Notes under the pieces: generated by a model
What the model was told of the DNA's origin: nothing
The model's database searches: none
Seen by the model: only the letters and a program-made list of their open reading frames with translations
Origin: Pseudomonadota bacterium
Lineage (GTDB): Bacteria; Myxococcota_A; Polyangia; Polyangiales; Polyangiaceae
Direction of reading: 5' to 3'
NCBI GenBank assembly: GCA_023460875.1
Contig: JAEWOQ010000155.1
Coordinates: 1 to 8,971, forward strand
Length of the DNA stretch: 8,971 nucleotides
Made by a program: the position numbers and the translations under genes
Part shown: piece after piece, positions 1 to 6,738 of the stretch
Position numbering within the stretch: position 1 is the first letter of the stretch
Layout: each line of letters opens with the position of its first letter

Positions 1-17
1 ACCCTGAGGAGCCCCTC

Positions 18-845
18 ATGACCAAGACACTCGACCACGCCCCGGTCGGCGCCGCGACCGCCCGTGGGACGCGCATGCCCGTGCTGTTCGTCGGACACGG
101 CTCGCCCATGAACGTCATCGAAGACAACCGCTGGAGTCGCGGCTTCGCGGCGCTGGCCGAGCTGGTTCCGCGACCGACCGCCATCCTCGTGATCTCGGCC
201 CACTGGTTCGTCGACGGGACCTTCGTGACCGGCGATCTGCGCCCGAGGACGATCCACGATTTTTCGGGTTTCCCCCGCGCTCTCTACGAGATCGAGTACC
301 GCGCGCCCGGACAGGTCGATCTGGCCCGACGCGTCCGCAAGCTGATCGGCGAGGAGCGCGCCAACCTCAGCACCGACTGGGGCTTCGATCACGGCAACTG
401 GGGGGTCCTGCGGGGCATGTATCCCGCCGCGGACATCCCGGTGCTCCAGCTGAGCATCGATCGACGGCTGCCCCCCGAGCGCCACCTCGAGCTCGGCCGT
501 GACCTGGCGGAGCTACGCCACGACGGCGTGCTCATCCTGGGGAGCGGCAACCTCGTCCATAATCTGCGGGACGCCTTCCAGCGCATGCGGTCGAGCTCCG
601 CGAGCACCCCGGAGTGGGCGCAGCGCTTTGATGACGCCGTCGCCAAGGGCGTCCGCGAACGGGACACCCGCGCCTTGCTCTCCCTGTGGCCCTCCGAGGA
701 GGGACGCCTCGCCCACCCTTCGCCGGATCACTTCTGGCCGCTCCTCTACGCCTACGGAGCCACAGACGAGCGGGACGCCGCGAGCTTCCCCGTCGAGGGG
801 TTCGATCTGGGTTCCATCTCGATGCGCAACGTCCTGTTCACCTGA
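18..845 (+). CDS. ygiD: YgiD-family extradiol dioxygenase (4,5-DOPA dioxygenase-like)
   Basis: This is a 275-aa cytoplasmic protein of the LigB/DODA class, close to the roughly 260-270 aa usual for E. coli YgiD. Family members use a divalent metal to open catechol-type rings with oxygen; E. coli YgiD acts on L-DOPA, but the substrate here cannot be read from sequence. Visible motifs are VGHGSP (H27), ISAHWF (H62), the DHGNWG region (H125), GSGNLVHN (H181) and LAHPSPDHF (H233, H238). H27, H62, H181 and H233 are the expected metal ligands by analogy with the family, and H125 is the probable catalytic histidine. The ATG at 18 follows a GAGGA Shine-Dalgarno at 6-10. About 20 residues precede the conserved core, so an internal ATG at residue 20 is a less likely start because it has no better ribosome site. 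The gene looks intact. The next gene is 215 bp away, so it is probably transcribed separately. The family is secure; the substrate is not. Confidence 0.93.
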   Translation: MTKTLDHAPVGAATARGTRMPVLFVGHGSPMNVIEDNRWSRGFAALAELVPRPTAILVISAHWFVDGTFVTGDLRPRTIHDFSGFPRALYEIEYRAPGQVDLARRVRKLIGEERANLSTDWGFDHGNWGVLRGMYPAADIPVLQLSIDRRLPPERHLELGRDLAELRHDGVLILGSGNLVHNLRDAFQRMRSSSASTPEWAQRFDDAVAKGVRERDTRALLSLWPSEEGRLAHPSPDHFWPLLYAYGATDERDAASFPVEGFDLGSISMRNVLFT

Positions 846-942
846 GAGCTCGACGGGGACACACGCGGGCGGCCGGCCCCGGGACCTTCGCCGGAGGATC
901 TGCGCTGGATCGGCGACGCCATCCACGAGAAAGCGCGTTTCG

Positions 943-971
943 GCGACAACGCTCAGAGCTCTGCCCATACT
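943..971 (+). promoter_or_regulatory. Possible sigma70-like promoter for the 1061 gene
   Basis: GCGACA at 943-948 (4 of 6 matches to TTGACA) and CATACT at 966-971 (4 of 6 to TATAAT) are separated by exactly 17 bp. Transcription would start near 978 and give a leader of about 80 nt to the ATG at 1061. In GC-rich DNA such matches occur by chance, so this is only a candidate. Confidence 0.22.
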
Positions 972-979
972 GTGTCGTG

Positions 980-997
980 GGGCCCGCTCCTGGGCCC
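980..997. other. Short GC-rich hairpin in the 846-1060 gap
   Basis: Two copies of GGGCCC, at 980-985 and 992-997, can pair with each other around a 6-nt loop (GCTCCT). No run of T follows on either strand, so it is not a classical intrinsic terminator. It would lie at the very start of the leader of the 1061 gene if the promoter at 943-971 is real. The rest of the 846-1060 gap shows nothing else I can support. Confidence 0.3.
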
Positions 998-1060
998 GCC
1001 CGCGCTACCCGCAGAAGGCGCTGGGTCCACCACGGCCGTGGAGAAGAGAAGGGGAGAGGC

Positions 1061-1327
1061 ATGAGGACAGCCACCGACGTCGCCCACTGGATGCTCCTCG
1101 AGCTGGAGCGCCGCGGAGGATGGCTTCCAGAAGCCGAAGCGGTCTCGTTCATCGCGCAGACCTTCGGCGGCGAGTTCGTCTCGGAGCACGCCCGTGGCCC
1201 CTCGTCCGTCAACCGGGTCGTGGTGGATGCCCTTCTCCAGCTGAGCGGGGGGACCGTGCGCTGGAACGAGGGAGAGCGCGCGTGGCTCTTCTCCGACGCT
1301 GGTGAAGCCGGCGAGCGGCTGGTGTGA
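1061..1327 (+). CDS. Small DUF6953-like protein
   Basis: This 88-aa protein starts at the ATG at 1061, just after a purine-rich AAGGGGAG ribosome site at 1049-1056. The same frame is open far upstream to 686, but there it runs through the dioxygenase gene and is not the real start. The sequence opens with a helix carrying AHWMLLELE (residues 8-16). It continues with SFIAQTFGGEFV (29-40), a SVNRVVVDALLQL helix (49-61) and a TVRWNEGERAW strand (65-75). This pattern matches my memory of the small DUF6953 family: an N-terminal 'WMLEEL' helix, 'FGEEF', and a C-terminal 'W..GER.W'. The biochemical role of that family is unknown to me. No signal peptide or membrane segment is visible. The stop codon overlaps by 4 bp a GTG (1324) that opens the next frame, but that GTG is probably not used. 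The family assignment is from recall and is moderately sure; the gene itself is quite sure. Confidence 0.75.
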   Translation: MRTATDVAHWMLLELERRGGWLPEAEAVSFIAQTFGGEFVSEHARGPSSVNRVVVDALLQLSGGTVRWNEGERAWLFSDAGEAGERLV

Positions 1328-1354
1328 GGACACCTGCGCCCCACCACGGCGCTC

Positions 1355-1406
1355 GCGCTACGGGACGGCGCTACGGGACAGCGCTACGGGATAGCGCTAC
1401 GGCACG
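1355..1406. repeat. Four tandem 13-bp repeats
   Basis: Four head-to-tail 13-bp units occupy 1355-1367, 1368-1380, 1381-1393 and 1394-1406. They follow the pattern GCGCTACGGGACA, with changes only in the last bases of each unit (ACG, ACA, ATA, and CACG in the degenerate fourth). The array lies in the gap after the DUF6953-like gene and ends 118 bp before the probable GTG start of the next gene. The unit length is not a multiple of three, so it is not a protein repeat. It could be a regulator-binding array, a slippage-prone tandem repeat, or both. Confidence 0.85.
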
Positions 1407-1514
1407 GCGACGACGCGCGACTTCGCCCCGAGACGCCCCTCCCCACGACGGCTCCACACGCTCGCGACACGACGGTAGCTACGCCGCCGCCCTCGGGCGG
1501 ACCTGCTACGTTAC

Positions 1515-1520
1515 AGGAGG
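1515..1520 (+). promoter_or_regulatory. Consensus ribosome binding site setting the start at 1525
   Basis: A perfect AGGAGG lies 4 bp before the GTG at 1525. It decides the start of the following gene against the much earlier GTG at 1324, which would add 67 arginine-rich, low-complexity residues translated from the tandem-repeat region. Confidence 0.75.
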
Positions 1521-1524
1521 TTCC

Positions 1525-1887
1525 GTGCTGATTTACATTCCCGATCCGTGGACGATCGAGGCGCAGCCGCTCGAGTTTCCCACCGCCGTCGTCCTGGCGT
1601 TGAATCCTCCGCTGGCCCTGCACGATCACGGGCCATGGCTGGAGTGGGCTCCTGTCGCTCAGGAGGGCGCGCGGCGCATCTACGACTTGGGGCGGCTCCT
1701 GCTGGGGGGAGACGACGTCTGCGTGAAAGCAGACGGTCTGCTCTTGGTCGAGTTTTTGCTCGCCGAAGACGCCGAGGGCTGGCACCTGAGCCTCCGGGGA
1801 CCGAGCGGTCTCCACAACACTCCCCTCCCCGACTTTGATCCGGACGCCTCGACCGGCCTCGAACCTCCCCTGCGAGACAACAACTGA
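1525..1887 (+). CDS. Hypothetical protein, 120 aa, family not recognised
   Basis: This protein starts with GTG at 1525 behind a perfect AGGAGG. It opens with a beta-like, proline-containing segment (LIYIPDPWT, residues 2-10) and an alternating hydrophobic stretch, FPTAVVLALNPPLAL (18-32). Next comes an aromatic and histidine-bearing loop, HDHGPWLEWAP (33-43). A helix follows (EGARRIYDLGRLLL, 47-60), then two strands around VCVKADGLLLVEFLLA (65-80) and WHLSLRGP (86-93). The last 25 residues are proline/aspartate-rich and probably unstructured. There is no signal peptide, no membrane segment and no motif that I can tie to a function. The composition fits a small soluble alpha/beta domain, perhaps a partner protein. 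It is the second small gene in a row on this strand, but 197 bp with tandem repeats separate them, so a shared transcript is uncertain. Confidence 0.68.
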   Translation: MLIYIPDPWTIEAQPLEFPTAVVLALNPPLALHDHGPWLEWAPVAQEGARRIYDLGRLLLGGDDVCVKADGLLLVEFLLAEDAEGWHLSLRGPSGLHNTPLPDFDPDASTGLEPPLRDNN

Positions 1888-2002
1888 CCCGCCTCCACGC
1901 GGCGCCCCTCTCCCCAGCCGCAAACCCAGCCGCTCCTCCGATGCACCGACATGTAGCGGCGGGTGCGCATCTCGGGCACCGGTACCCCTGAGCGGTGGTG
2001 TG

Positions 2003-2031
2003 TTGTTCTGCTCCACCGTCCACCCTAGACT
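2003..2031 (+). promoter_or_regulatory. Weak candidate promoter upstream of the receiver-kinase operon
   Basis: TTGTTC at 2003-2008 (the first three bases match TTGACA) and TAGACT at 2026-2031 (4 of 6 to TATAAT) are spaced by 17 bp. The region 2000-2060 is visibly less GC-rich than its surroundings, which is the main reason to look for a promoter here. Transcription from it would include the hairpin at 2088-2110 in a leader of about 140 nt. Confidence 0.2.
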
Positions 2032-2087
2032 CGAGTTTTGCCCGCGTGTGAGAGGTACGGTGACCGCACATTCCATCTCTGCGCTTC

Positions 2088-2110
2088 GCGCTGGCCACCC
2101 ACGCCAGCGC
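2088..2110. other. Perfect 8-bp-stem hairpin in the 1888-2177 gene-free gap
   Basis: GCGCTGGC at 2088-2095 and GCCAGCGC at 2103-2110 are exact inverted repeats around a 7-nt loop. No T-run follows on either strand, so a standard intrinsic terminator is not supported. It may act as a terminator without a U-tract for the 1525 gene, or as leader structure or an operator for the receiver gene at 2178. A second, smaller dyad (GTGCC-GT-GGCAC, 2153-2164) sits directly before the ribosome site of that gene. Nothing else in 1888-2177 looks like a gene: its open frames are arginine- or proline-rich shadows. Confidence 0.4.
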
Positions 2111-2177
2111 AAACGAGCCACGTCCACACCATGGAACCACGGAGCTGGTCCTGTGCCGTGGCACTCGAGGGGGCCCC

Positions 2178-2603
2178 ATGACGACCAGTGATCGCCCGAT
2201 CCTGCTCATCGAGGACAACGAGCAGAACCGCTACCTCCTGACGTTCTTACTCGAACAGCACGGCTATCGGGTGGTGTCCGCCGCGGACGGCGCGCGAGGC
2301 ATCGCCGCGGCCCGCGACCTCACGCCCGCCCTCATCCTCCTCGACATCCAGCTGCCGACCATGGATGGCTACGCCGTGGCTCGCGCCCTCCGGGAGCACG
2401 AAGCCCTACGCGAGACACCCATCGTCGCCGTGACCTCCTACGCCATGCCGGGAGATCGCGAGAAGGCGCTGGCGGCAGGCTGCACCGGGTACATCGAGAA
2501 GCCGATCGACCCGCAGACCTTCGTAGCCGAGATGGAGCGCGCATTGCCGCCTCTTGGGAGCGCACTGGTCGGAGCTCGGACCAGCGTGGGTGATGAGCCA
2601 TGA
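2178..2603 (+). CDS. Single-domain response regulator, DivK-like
   Basis: This 141-aa protein is one receiver (REC) domain of about 122 residues plus a short, probably disordered tail. It carries the full receiver set: acidic pair E12/D13 in LLIEDNEQNR, phosphoacceptor D56 in LILLDIQLPTMDGY, T86 in VAVTSYAM, aromatic switch Y105, and K108 in YIEKPID. The stretch MPGDREKALAAGCTGYIEKP is the signature of DivK-like, stand-alone receivers. There is no DNA-binding or enzymatic output domain. It therefore probably works by protein contact, by passing phosphate onward or by allosterically tuning a kinase. The ATG at 2178 follows a CGAGGGGG ribosome site. Its stop overlaps the ATG of the hybrid kinase in an ATGA (2600-2603), so the two are co-translated, and the kinase is the most likely partner. 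The CHASE-domain kinase farther downstream on the opposite strand is another candidate donor. Confidence 0.93.
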   Translation: MTTSDRPILLIEDNEQNRYLLTFLLEQHGYRVVSAADGARGIAAARDLTPALILLDIQLPTMDGYAVARALREHEALRETPIVAVTSYAMPGDREKALAAGCTGYIEKPIDPQTFVAEMERALPPLGSALVGARTSVGDEP

Positions 2604-4711
2604 CCTACGGCGTGCCCCGGCGTGGCCCCTCTCTGTTCGACCCACACGGTTCCATGAACCGCGTGCTCGTCGTCGACGACAAAGAGGAGAATGTCTACTA
2701 CCTGCAGGCTCTGCTCGGCGCCCACGGCTACGAAGTGGACAGCGCCCGCCACGGCGCCGAGGCGCTCGAGAAGGCGCGGGAGCGGCCGCCCGACTTGGTC
2801 ATCTCGGACCTGCTGATGCCCGTGATGGACGGCTACACGCTGCTGCGAAACTGGAAGTCCGATCCAGCCCTGCAGCAGGTCCCCTTCGTCGTCTACACGG
2901 CCACCTACACCGATCCCGAGGACGAACAGCTCGCCTTGAAGCTCGGCGCGGACGCCTTCGTCCTCAAACCCACGGAGCCCGAAGAGTTCCTCGCCCGTGT
3001 CCGGGCGGCCCAGCAGAACGCGATGCGGCACGACACCGAGCCCACCCCTGGACCCGCCGAGGAGGAGTCGGGTCTACTCCAGGAGTACAGCGAGATCCTG
3101 ATCCGCAAGCTCGAGCAGAGGACGCTGCAGCTCGAAGAGGCGAACCGGCGACTCCAGGAAGACATCGCCGCTCGCGAGCGGGCGGAGCGGGCGCTCCGGG
3201 AGAGCGAGGAGCGTTTCCGGCAGTTGGCCGAGAGCATCGAGGACGTGTTCTGGTTGGGCGATCTCGAGGCGCGCGATCTCTGCTACGTCAGCGCGGCCTA
3301 CGAGGTGGTGTGGGGGTGCCCCCGCACCGACCGGTACACCGCAGACAGCCACTGGCTCGAGGCGGTGCATCCGGAGGATCGTGAGCGGGTCACGGAGTCT
3401 CTGCGCGGCTACGCTACGGGCGCTTGGGACGAGACCTACCGCGTCGTCCACCCGGACGGCTCCGTGCGATGGATTCGCTCACGGAGCTATCCGGTCCGCG
3501 ACGATCAGGGGCGCGTCTCCCGGGTCGCCGCCGTCTCCCGGGACGTGACCGAGTACCGGCGCCTCGAGGAGCAGTTTCGCCACGCCCAGAAGATGGAAGC
3601 CGTCGGGCGCTTCGCCGGGGGCGTGGCCCACGACTTCAACAACCTGCTCTCCGTCGTCTTGAGCTACGCGGGGTTGCTGTTGGCGGAGCTGCCCGAGGGG
3701 GCCCCGGCGCGCCAGGACATCGAGGAGATGAAGCGCGCCGGCGAGCGGGGAGCCGCCCTGACCCGGCAGCTGCTCGCCTTCAGCCGCCAACAAATCCTCG
3801 CGCCGAGGGTCCTGGACTTGCGGCGGGTGGTGGGGGGTATGGACAAGATGCTCCACCGGCTCCTCGGCGAGGACATCAGGCTATCCATCATCGCCGGAGA
3901 GCCCACGGGCAAGGTCTACGCAGATCCCAGCCAGATTGAGCAGGTCGTGATGAACCTCGCGATCAACGCCCGCGACGCCATGCCCTGCGGCGGTCAGCTG
4001 ACGATCGAGGTCTGCGACGTCGATCTCGACTCCTCCTACGTGGCCGTGCGCCCCGACGTCACGCCGGGCCCCCACGTGATGCTCGCCGTGACCGACACGG
4101 GCATCGGGATGGACGCCACGATCCGCGAGCGCGCCTTCGAGCCCTTTTTCACGACCAAAGAGCGCGGGAAGGGCACTGGGCTGGGGCTGTCCACGGTGTT
4201 CGGCATCGTGAAGCAGAGCCAGGGGCACATCCACGTCTACAGCGAGCCAGGGCTGGGGACGACCTTCAAGGTCTACTTTCCCTGCACCGGCAACGTCGTC
4301 GAGACGACACCACCGTCGAGCGGGACCGGTCGGACCGTCACGGGCACCGAGTGCGTGTTGCTGGTGGAGGACGACGATCAGGTGCGCGAGCTCGCCCGGG
4401 CGGTGCTCCAGAGAAACGGCTACGCGGTGCTCAGCGCCGCCGATGGGGTCGAGGCCCTCGAGCTGAGCGCTCGCTTCCCGGGGGACATCCAGCTCCTGCT
4501 CACGGACGTCGTCATGCCACGCATGAGGGGCCCCGAGCTCGCCGGGCGGCTCCGGGAGAGTCGCCCCGAGACGCGCGTCCTCTACGTCTCCGGCTACACC
4601 GAGAACTCGATCCTCCAGCGCGGCACCCTCGATCCGGGCATCTCATTCCTGCAAAAGCCCATCACCCCGGAAGCGCTGCTGCGGAAGGTTCGGGAGACCC
4701 TGGCCGAGTGA
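2600..4711 (+). CDS. Hybrid histidine kinase REC-PAS-HisKA-HATPase-REC
   Basis: This 703-aa protein has no membrane segment, so it should be cytoplasmic. Domains in order: N-terminal receiver, about 20-140 (D26/D27, phosphoacceptor D70 in VISDLLMPVMDGY, T100, K123); a coiled-coil linker, about 160-203; a PAS domain, about 204-325, with the usual WxEAVHPEDRERV and DGSVRWIRSR motifs; HisKA with phosphohistidine H344 in FAGGVAHDFNNLL; HATPase, about 440-562, with N-box LAINARDAM, G1 DTGIGM and G2 GKGTGLGL; and a second receiver, about 584-703 (E590-D592, D636, S664, K686). All phosphotransfer residues are present. It should autophosphorylate H344 and exchange phosphate with its own receivers and the adjacent DivK-like protein. 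The first ATG (2600) overlaps the stop of that gene. A second ATG at 2654 lies right before the receiver core but has no ribosome site, so the coupled start is preferred. The 3' end overlaps the convergent CHASE kinase gene by 50 bp. The PAS ligand is unknown. Confidence 0.94.
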   Translation: MTYGVPRRGPSLFDPHGSMNRVLVVDDKEENVYYLQALLGAHGYEVDSARHGAEALEKARERPPDLVISDLLMPVMDGYTLLRNWKSDPALQQVPFVVYTATYTDPEDEQLALKLGADAFVLKPTEPEEFLARVRAAQQNAMRHDTEPTPGPAEEESGLLQEYSEILIRKLEQRTLQLEEANRRLQEDIAARERAERALRESEERFRQLAESIEDVFWLGDLEARDLCYVSAAYEVVWGCPRTDRYTADSHWLEAVHPEDRERVTESLRGYATGAWDETYRVVHPDGSVRWIRSRSYPVRDDQGRVSRVAAVSRDVTEYRRLEEQFRHAQKMEAVGRFAGGVAHDFNNLLSVVLSYAGLLLAELPEGAPARQDIEEMKRAGERGAALTRQLLAFSRQQILAPRVLDLRRVVGGMDKMLHRLLGEDIRLSIIAGEPTGKVYADPSQIEQVVMNLAINARDAMPCGGQLTIEVCDVDLDSSYVAVRPDVTPGPHVMLAVTDTGIGMDATIRERAFEPFFTTKERGKGTGLGLSTVFGIVKQSQGHIHVYSEPGLGTTFKVYFPCTGNVVETTPPSSGTGRTVTGTECVLLVEDDDQVRELARAVLQRNGYAVLSAADGVEALELSARFPGDIQLLLTDVVMPRMRGPELAGRLRESRPETRVLYVSGYTENSILQRGTLDPGISFLQKPITPEALLRKVRETLAE

Positions 4712-6521
4712 CGAACGCGGTGCGCGTAGGCTTGCGCAGGGGCAGCTCGAAGCGAAATGTGCTGCCCTCGCCCCGCGCGCTCGTGACCTCGATGGTGCCC
4801 CCGAGGTGCTCGACGAGGCGCTTGCAGATCGACAAGCCGAGCCCCGTCCCCTCGTGCCTCCGGTCGAGCCCCGCGTCCACTTGAGAGAACGGTAGGAAGA
4901 GCCGCGGGAGGTCCTCGGGGGCGATGCCGGGGCCCGTGTCCGTGACCGCGAAGCGCAGGCCGCGCGGGGTCTGCGTCACCTCCACGCACACCTGGCCCTG
5001 TTCGGTGAACTTGAGGGCGTTCGACAGCAGGTTGAGGAGGATTTGCTCCACGCGCCTGCGGTCGCTCGCGAGGCTCCCGACCTCCTGCCCGATCACGGTG
5101 GAGAGCTCGAGCTCCTTCGCGTCCGCCTGGGGCTGGACGAGCGCTGCCACCTTCTCCACGGCCTCGCGCACGTCGAACTCCTCCACGAACAGCTGGAGCT
5201 GCCCCGCCTCGATCTTCGAGAGATCCAGGACGTCGTTGATGAGGGCCAGCAGGTGCGACGCGCTCCGTCGCACCATGCCGAGCTGCTTCGCCTGTTCGGC
5301 GTTCAGGGGCCCGGCCAGCCCCTGCGCCAGGATGCCCGAGAAGCCGATGATGGAGTTGAGAGGCGTCCTCAGCTCGTGGGACATGGTGGCCAGGAAGGCG
5401 GACTTCAGTCGATCGGCGGACTGCGCCGCGTCTCGGGCCAGGCGCAGCTCCTCCGTGCGCGCCGCGACGCGCTCCTCGAGCACCTCCTGAGCTCGCTCGA
5501 GGTCCCGGTGGGATCCGAGGAGCGCCACCTCGGTGATCCGTCGCTGCGCGACCTCCCTCCGCCGCGCGGCGTCCGCCTGGAGGAGCCGCAGCAGGAGCCC
5601 TGACAGCAGCGCAGAGATCAGGCATCCAAGGAGGAAGAGCGGTGAAGCGAGCTCTCGGGCGGCGCTGGACGACGTCGCCCAGCCGCTCTTCGGGGCGCCG
5701 GCCAGCACCCAGTTCCCCGACGGCAGCGGCACCTCGAGGCTCACAGGCTGCGCGTCGAAGAGGTCGGCGGCCCCCCAGAACACGGCGCCGCGCTCGCCCA
5801 GCCCATCGACCCCGCGGAGCGCGATGGAGAGCCGATCGCCGAGCACGTCCACGGGGGTGCGTGAGAGCAGGCGCTCGAGCTCGAGCACGGTCGACGTCAA
5901 ACCCCAGTATCGGCTCTCGCCGGAGCGGTCGCTCACGTAGATCGGCGTGCGCCCAATGATCCCCACCCCGCCCTGCACCAGGTCCACCGGACCAGCGACG
6001 ATCATGCGTCGCTCTTCCATCATCCGGCGAACGCTGGGCCACTGGTCGGCGTTCTGCGCGTAGTCCAGCCCGAGGCTCGCCTCGTTCCCTTCGGCTGGAT
6101 GCGCGGCGGTCACCACGTTGTCCGGCGCGAGCACGACGTTCCGGATCAGATCGGTCCTGCGGAACAGCTCCTCCGCGAGACGATGGAACTTGTCCTCCGG
6201 GAGGTCGCCCTCGATCGTGATGAGCCCGGCGATCCCCTCCGTCAGGTGGAGGGCGCCGAAGAGCTCGCGACTCAAGGCCCCGCGTACTGCCTCCAGATCG
6301 GCTCGCACGTCTTCACGCTGTGCCTCGAGGGCCCTGCGCTGTTGCAGAACAGCTACGCCCCAGGAGATTGCGCCGCCGCTGAGCAAGAGCAGCAGCGGCC
6401 AGAGGAAGACCCTCATGCCCCCGCTGCGAGCGGGTCCCGCTCCTCCCTGCGCCCGAGCGTCCCCGGAGGTCTCCTGCCCCGGCGGCTTCCTGGAGCTGTC
6501 CGCGTCCGGTTGCGGATCCAT
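4662..6521 (-). CDS. CHASE-domain membrane sensor histidine kinase
   Basis: Read from ATG at 6521, this is a 619-aa inner-membrane sensor kinase. TM1 spans about 36-57. A periplasmic CHASE-type domain follows, about 75-275, with HPAEGNEASLGLDY (141-154) and AGPVDLVQGGVGIIGRTPIY (176-195), both typical of CHASE. TM2 is about 292-313, followed by a coiled coil at about 320-370. HisKA has H382 in SHELRTPLN. HATPase follows, with N-box LLNLLSNALKF (N497/N501), G1 DTGPGIAPED, F-box LFLPFSQVD and G2 GTGLGLS. There is no receiver domain, so phosphate must go to a separate protein; the DivK-like receiver at 2178 and the receivers of the convergent hybrid kinase are the nearest candidates. The start is unsure: ATG 6521 has no ribosome site; ATG 6416 opens directly on TM1; GTG 6548 lies 12 nt after a GGGGAGGGG. 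The last 20 or so residues are a tail beyond the kinase core, and this tail is what overlaps the other kinase gene. Confidence 0.92.
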   Translation of the reverse strand: MDPQPDADSSRKPPGQETSGDARAQGGAGPARSGGMRVFLWPLLLLLSGGAISWGVAVLQQRRALEAQREDVRADLEAVRGALSRELFGALHLTEGIAGLITIEGDLPEDKFHRLAEELFRRTDLIRNVVLAPDNVVTAAHPAEGNEASLGLDYAQNADQWPSVRRMMEERRMIVAGPVDLVQGGVGIIGRTPIYVSDRSGESRYWGLTSTVLELERLLSRTPVDVLGDRLSIALRGVDGLGERGAVFWGAADLFDAQPVSLEVPLPSGNWVLAGAPKSGWATSSSAARELASPLFLLGCLISALLSGLLLRLLQADAARRREVAQRRITEVALLGSHRDLERAQEVLEERVAARTEELRLARDAAQSADRLKSAFLATMSHELRTPLNSIIGFSGILAQGLAGPLNAEQAKQLGMVRRSASHLLALINDVLDLSKIEAGQLQLFVEEFDVREAVEKVAALVQPQADAKELELSTVIGQEVGSLASDRRRVEQILLNLLSNALKFTEQGQVCVEVTQTPRGLRFAVTDTGPGIAPEDLPRLFLPFSQVDAGLDRRHEGTGLGLSICKRLVEHLGGTIEVTSARGEGSTFRFELPLRKPTRTAFVTRPGSPEPSAAALPG

Positions 6522-6697
6522 GCGGAGGACGAGCCTAGCGTGGACCACACCGACCGCGAACCCCTCCCCGCGCGGAGGTGCGCTCTCCCCCTCGCCTGCG
6601 GGGGCCTCGCCGTGCCTCGACCGCCGCCGTGCCCGACCGCCGCTGCCGCGCCTTGACTTCGGCGCTTCCGGGGCGTCGTGCCCCTTCCAGGCCTCGA

Positions 6698-6726
6698 CTG
6701 GCACCGCGGGGTGGGTTGCGTAAGAT
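6698..6726 (+). promoter_or_regulatory. Candidate sigma70-like promoter for mukF
   Basis: CTGGCA at 6698-6703 (4 of 6 to TTGACA) and TAAGAT at 6721-6726 (4 of 6 to TATAAT) are 17 bp apart. Transcription would begin near 6733, only about 6 nt before the GTG start at 6739. That fits the absence of any Shine-Dalgarno sequence there. This is the only promoter-like pair I found in the 217-bp divergent gap (6522-6738); no matching promoter for the minus-strand kinase could be picked out. Confidence 0.35.
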
Positions 6727-6738
6727 TCGCCCCCCGCC

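Noticed and set aside
980..997. GGGCCC hairpin as an intrinsic terminator of the dioxygenase gene
   Set aside because: There is no T-run on either strand and it lies 135 bp past the stop codon; it is kept only as a hairpin.
1355..1406. 13-bp repeats as a CRISPR array or plasmid-type iterons
   Set aside because: There are no spacers between the units, which excludes CRISPR, and no replication initiator gene or AT-rich region is nearby.
1324..1524. N-terminal extension of the 1525 gene from a GTG overlapping the previous stop codon
   Set aside because: The 67 added residues are low-complexity and arginine-rich, come from the tandem-repeat region, and have no ribosome site. AGGAGG at 1515-1520 clearly favours 1525.
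4594..6042. Open frame of 482 codons on the minus strand
   Set aside because: It is an arginine/glycine/proline-rich shadow of the CHASE kinase in another frame, a common effect in GC-rich DNA, and has no domain.
6699..6719. Sigma54-like elements TGGCAC and TTGC upstream of mukF
   Set aside because: Sixteen bp lie between the GG and GC pairs, while sigma54 promoters need 10, so the spacing rules it out.
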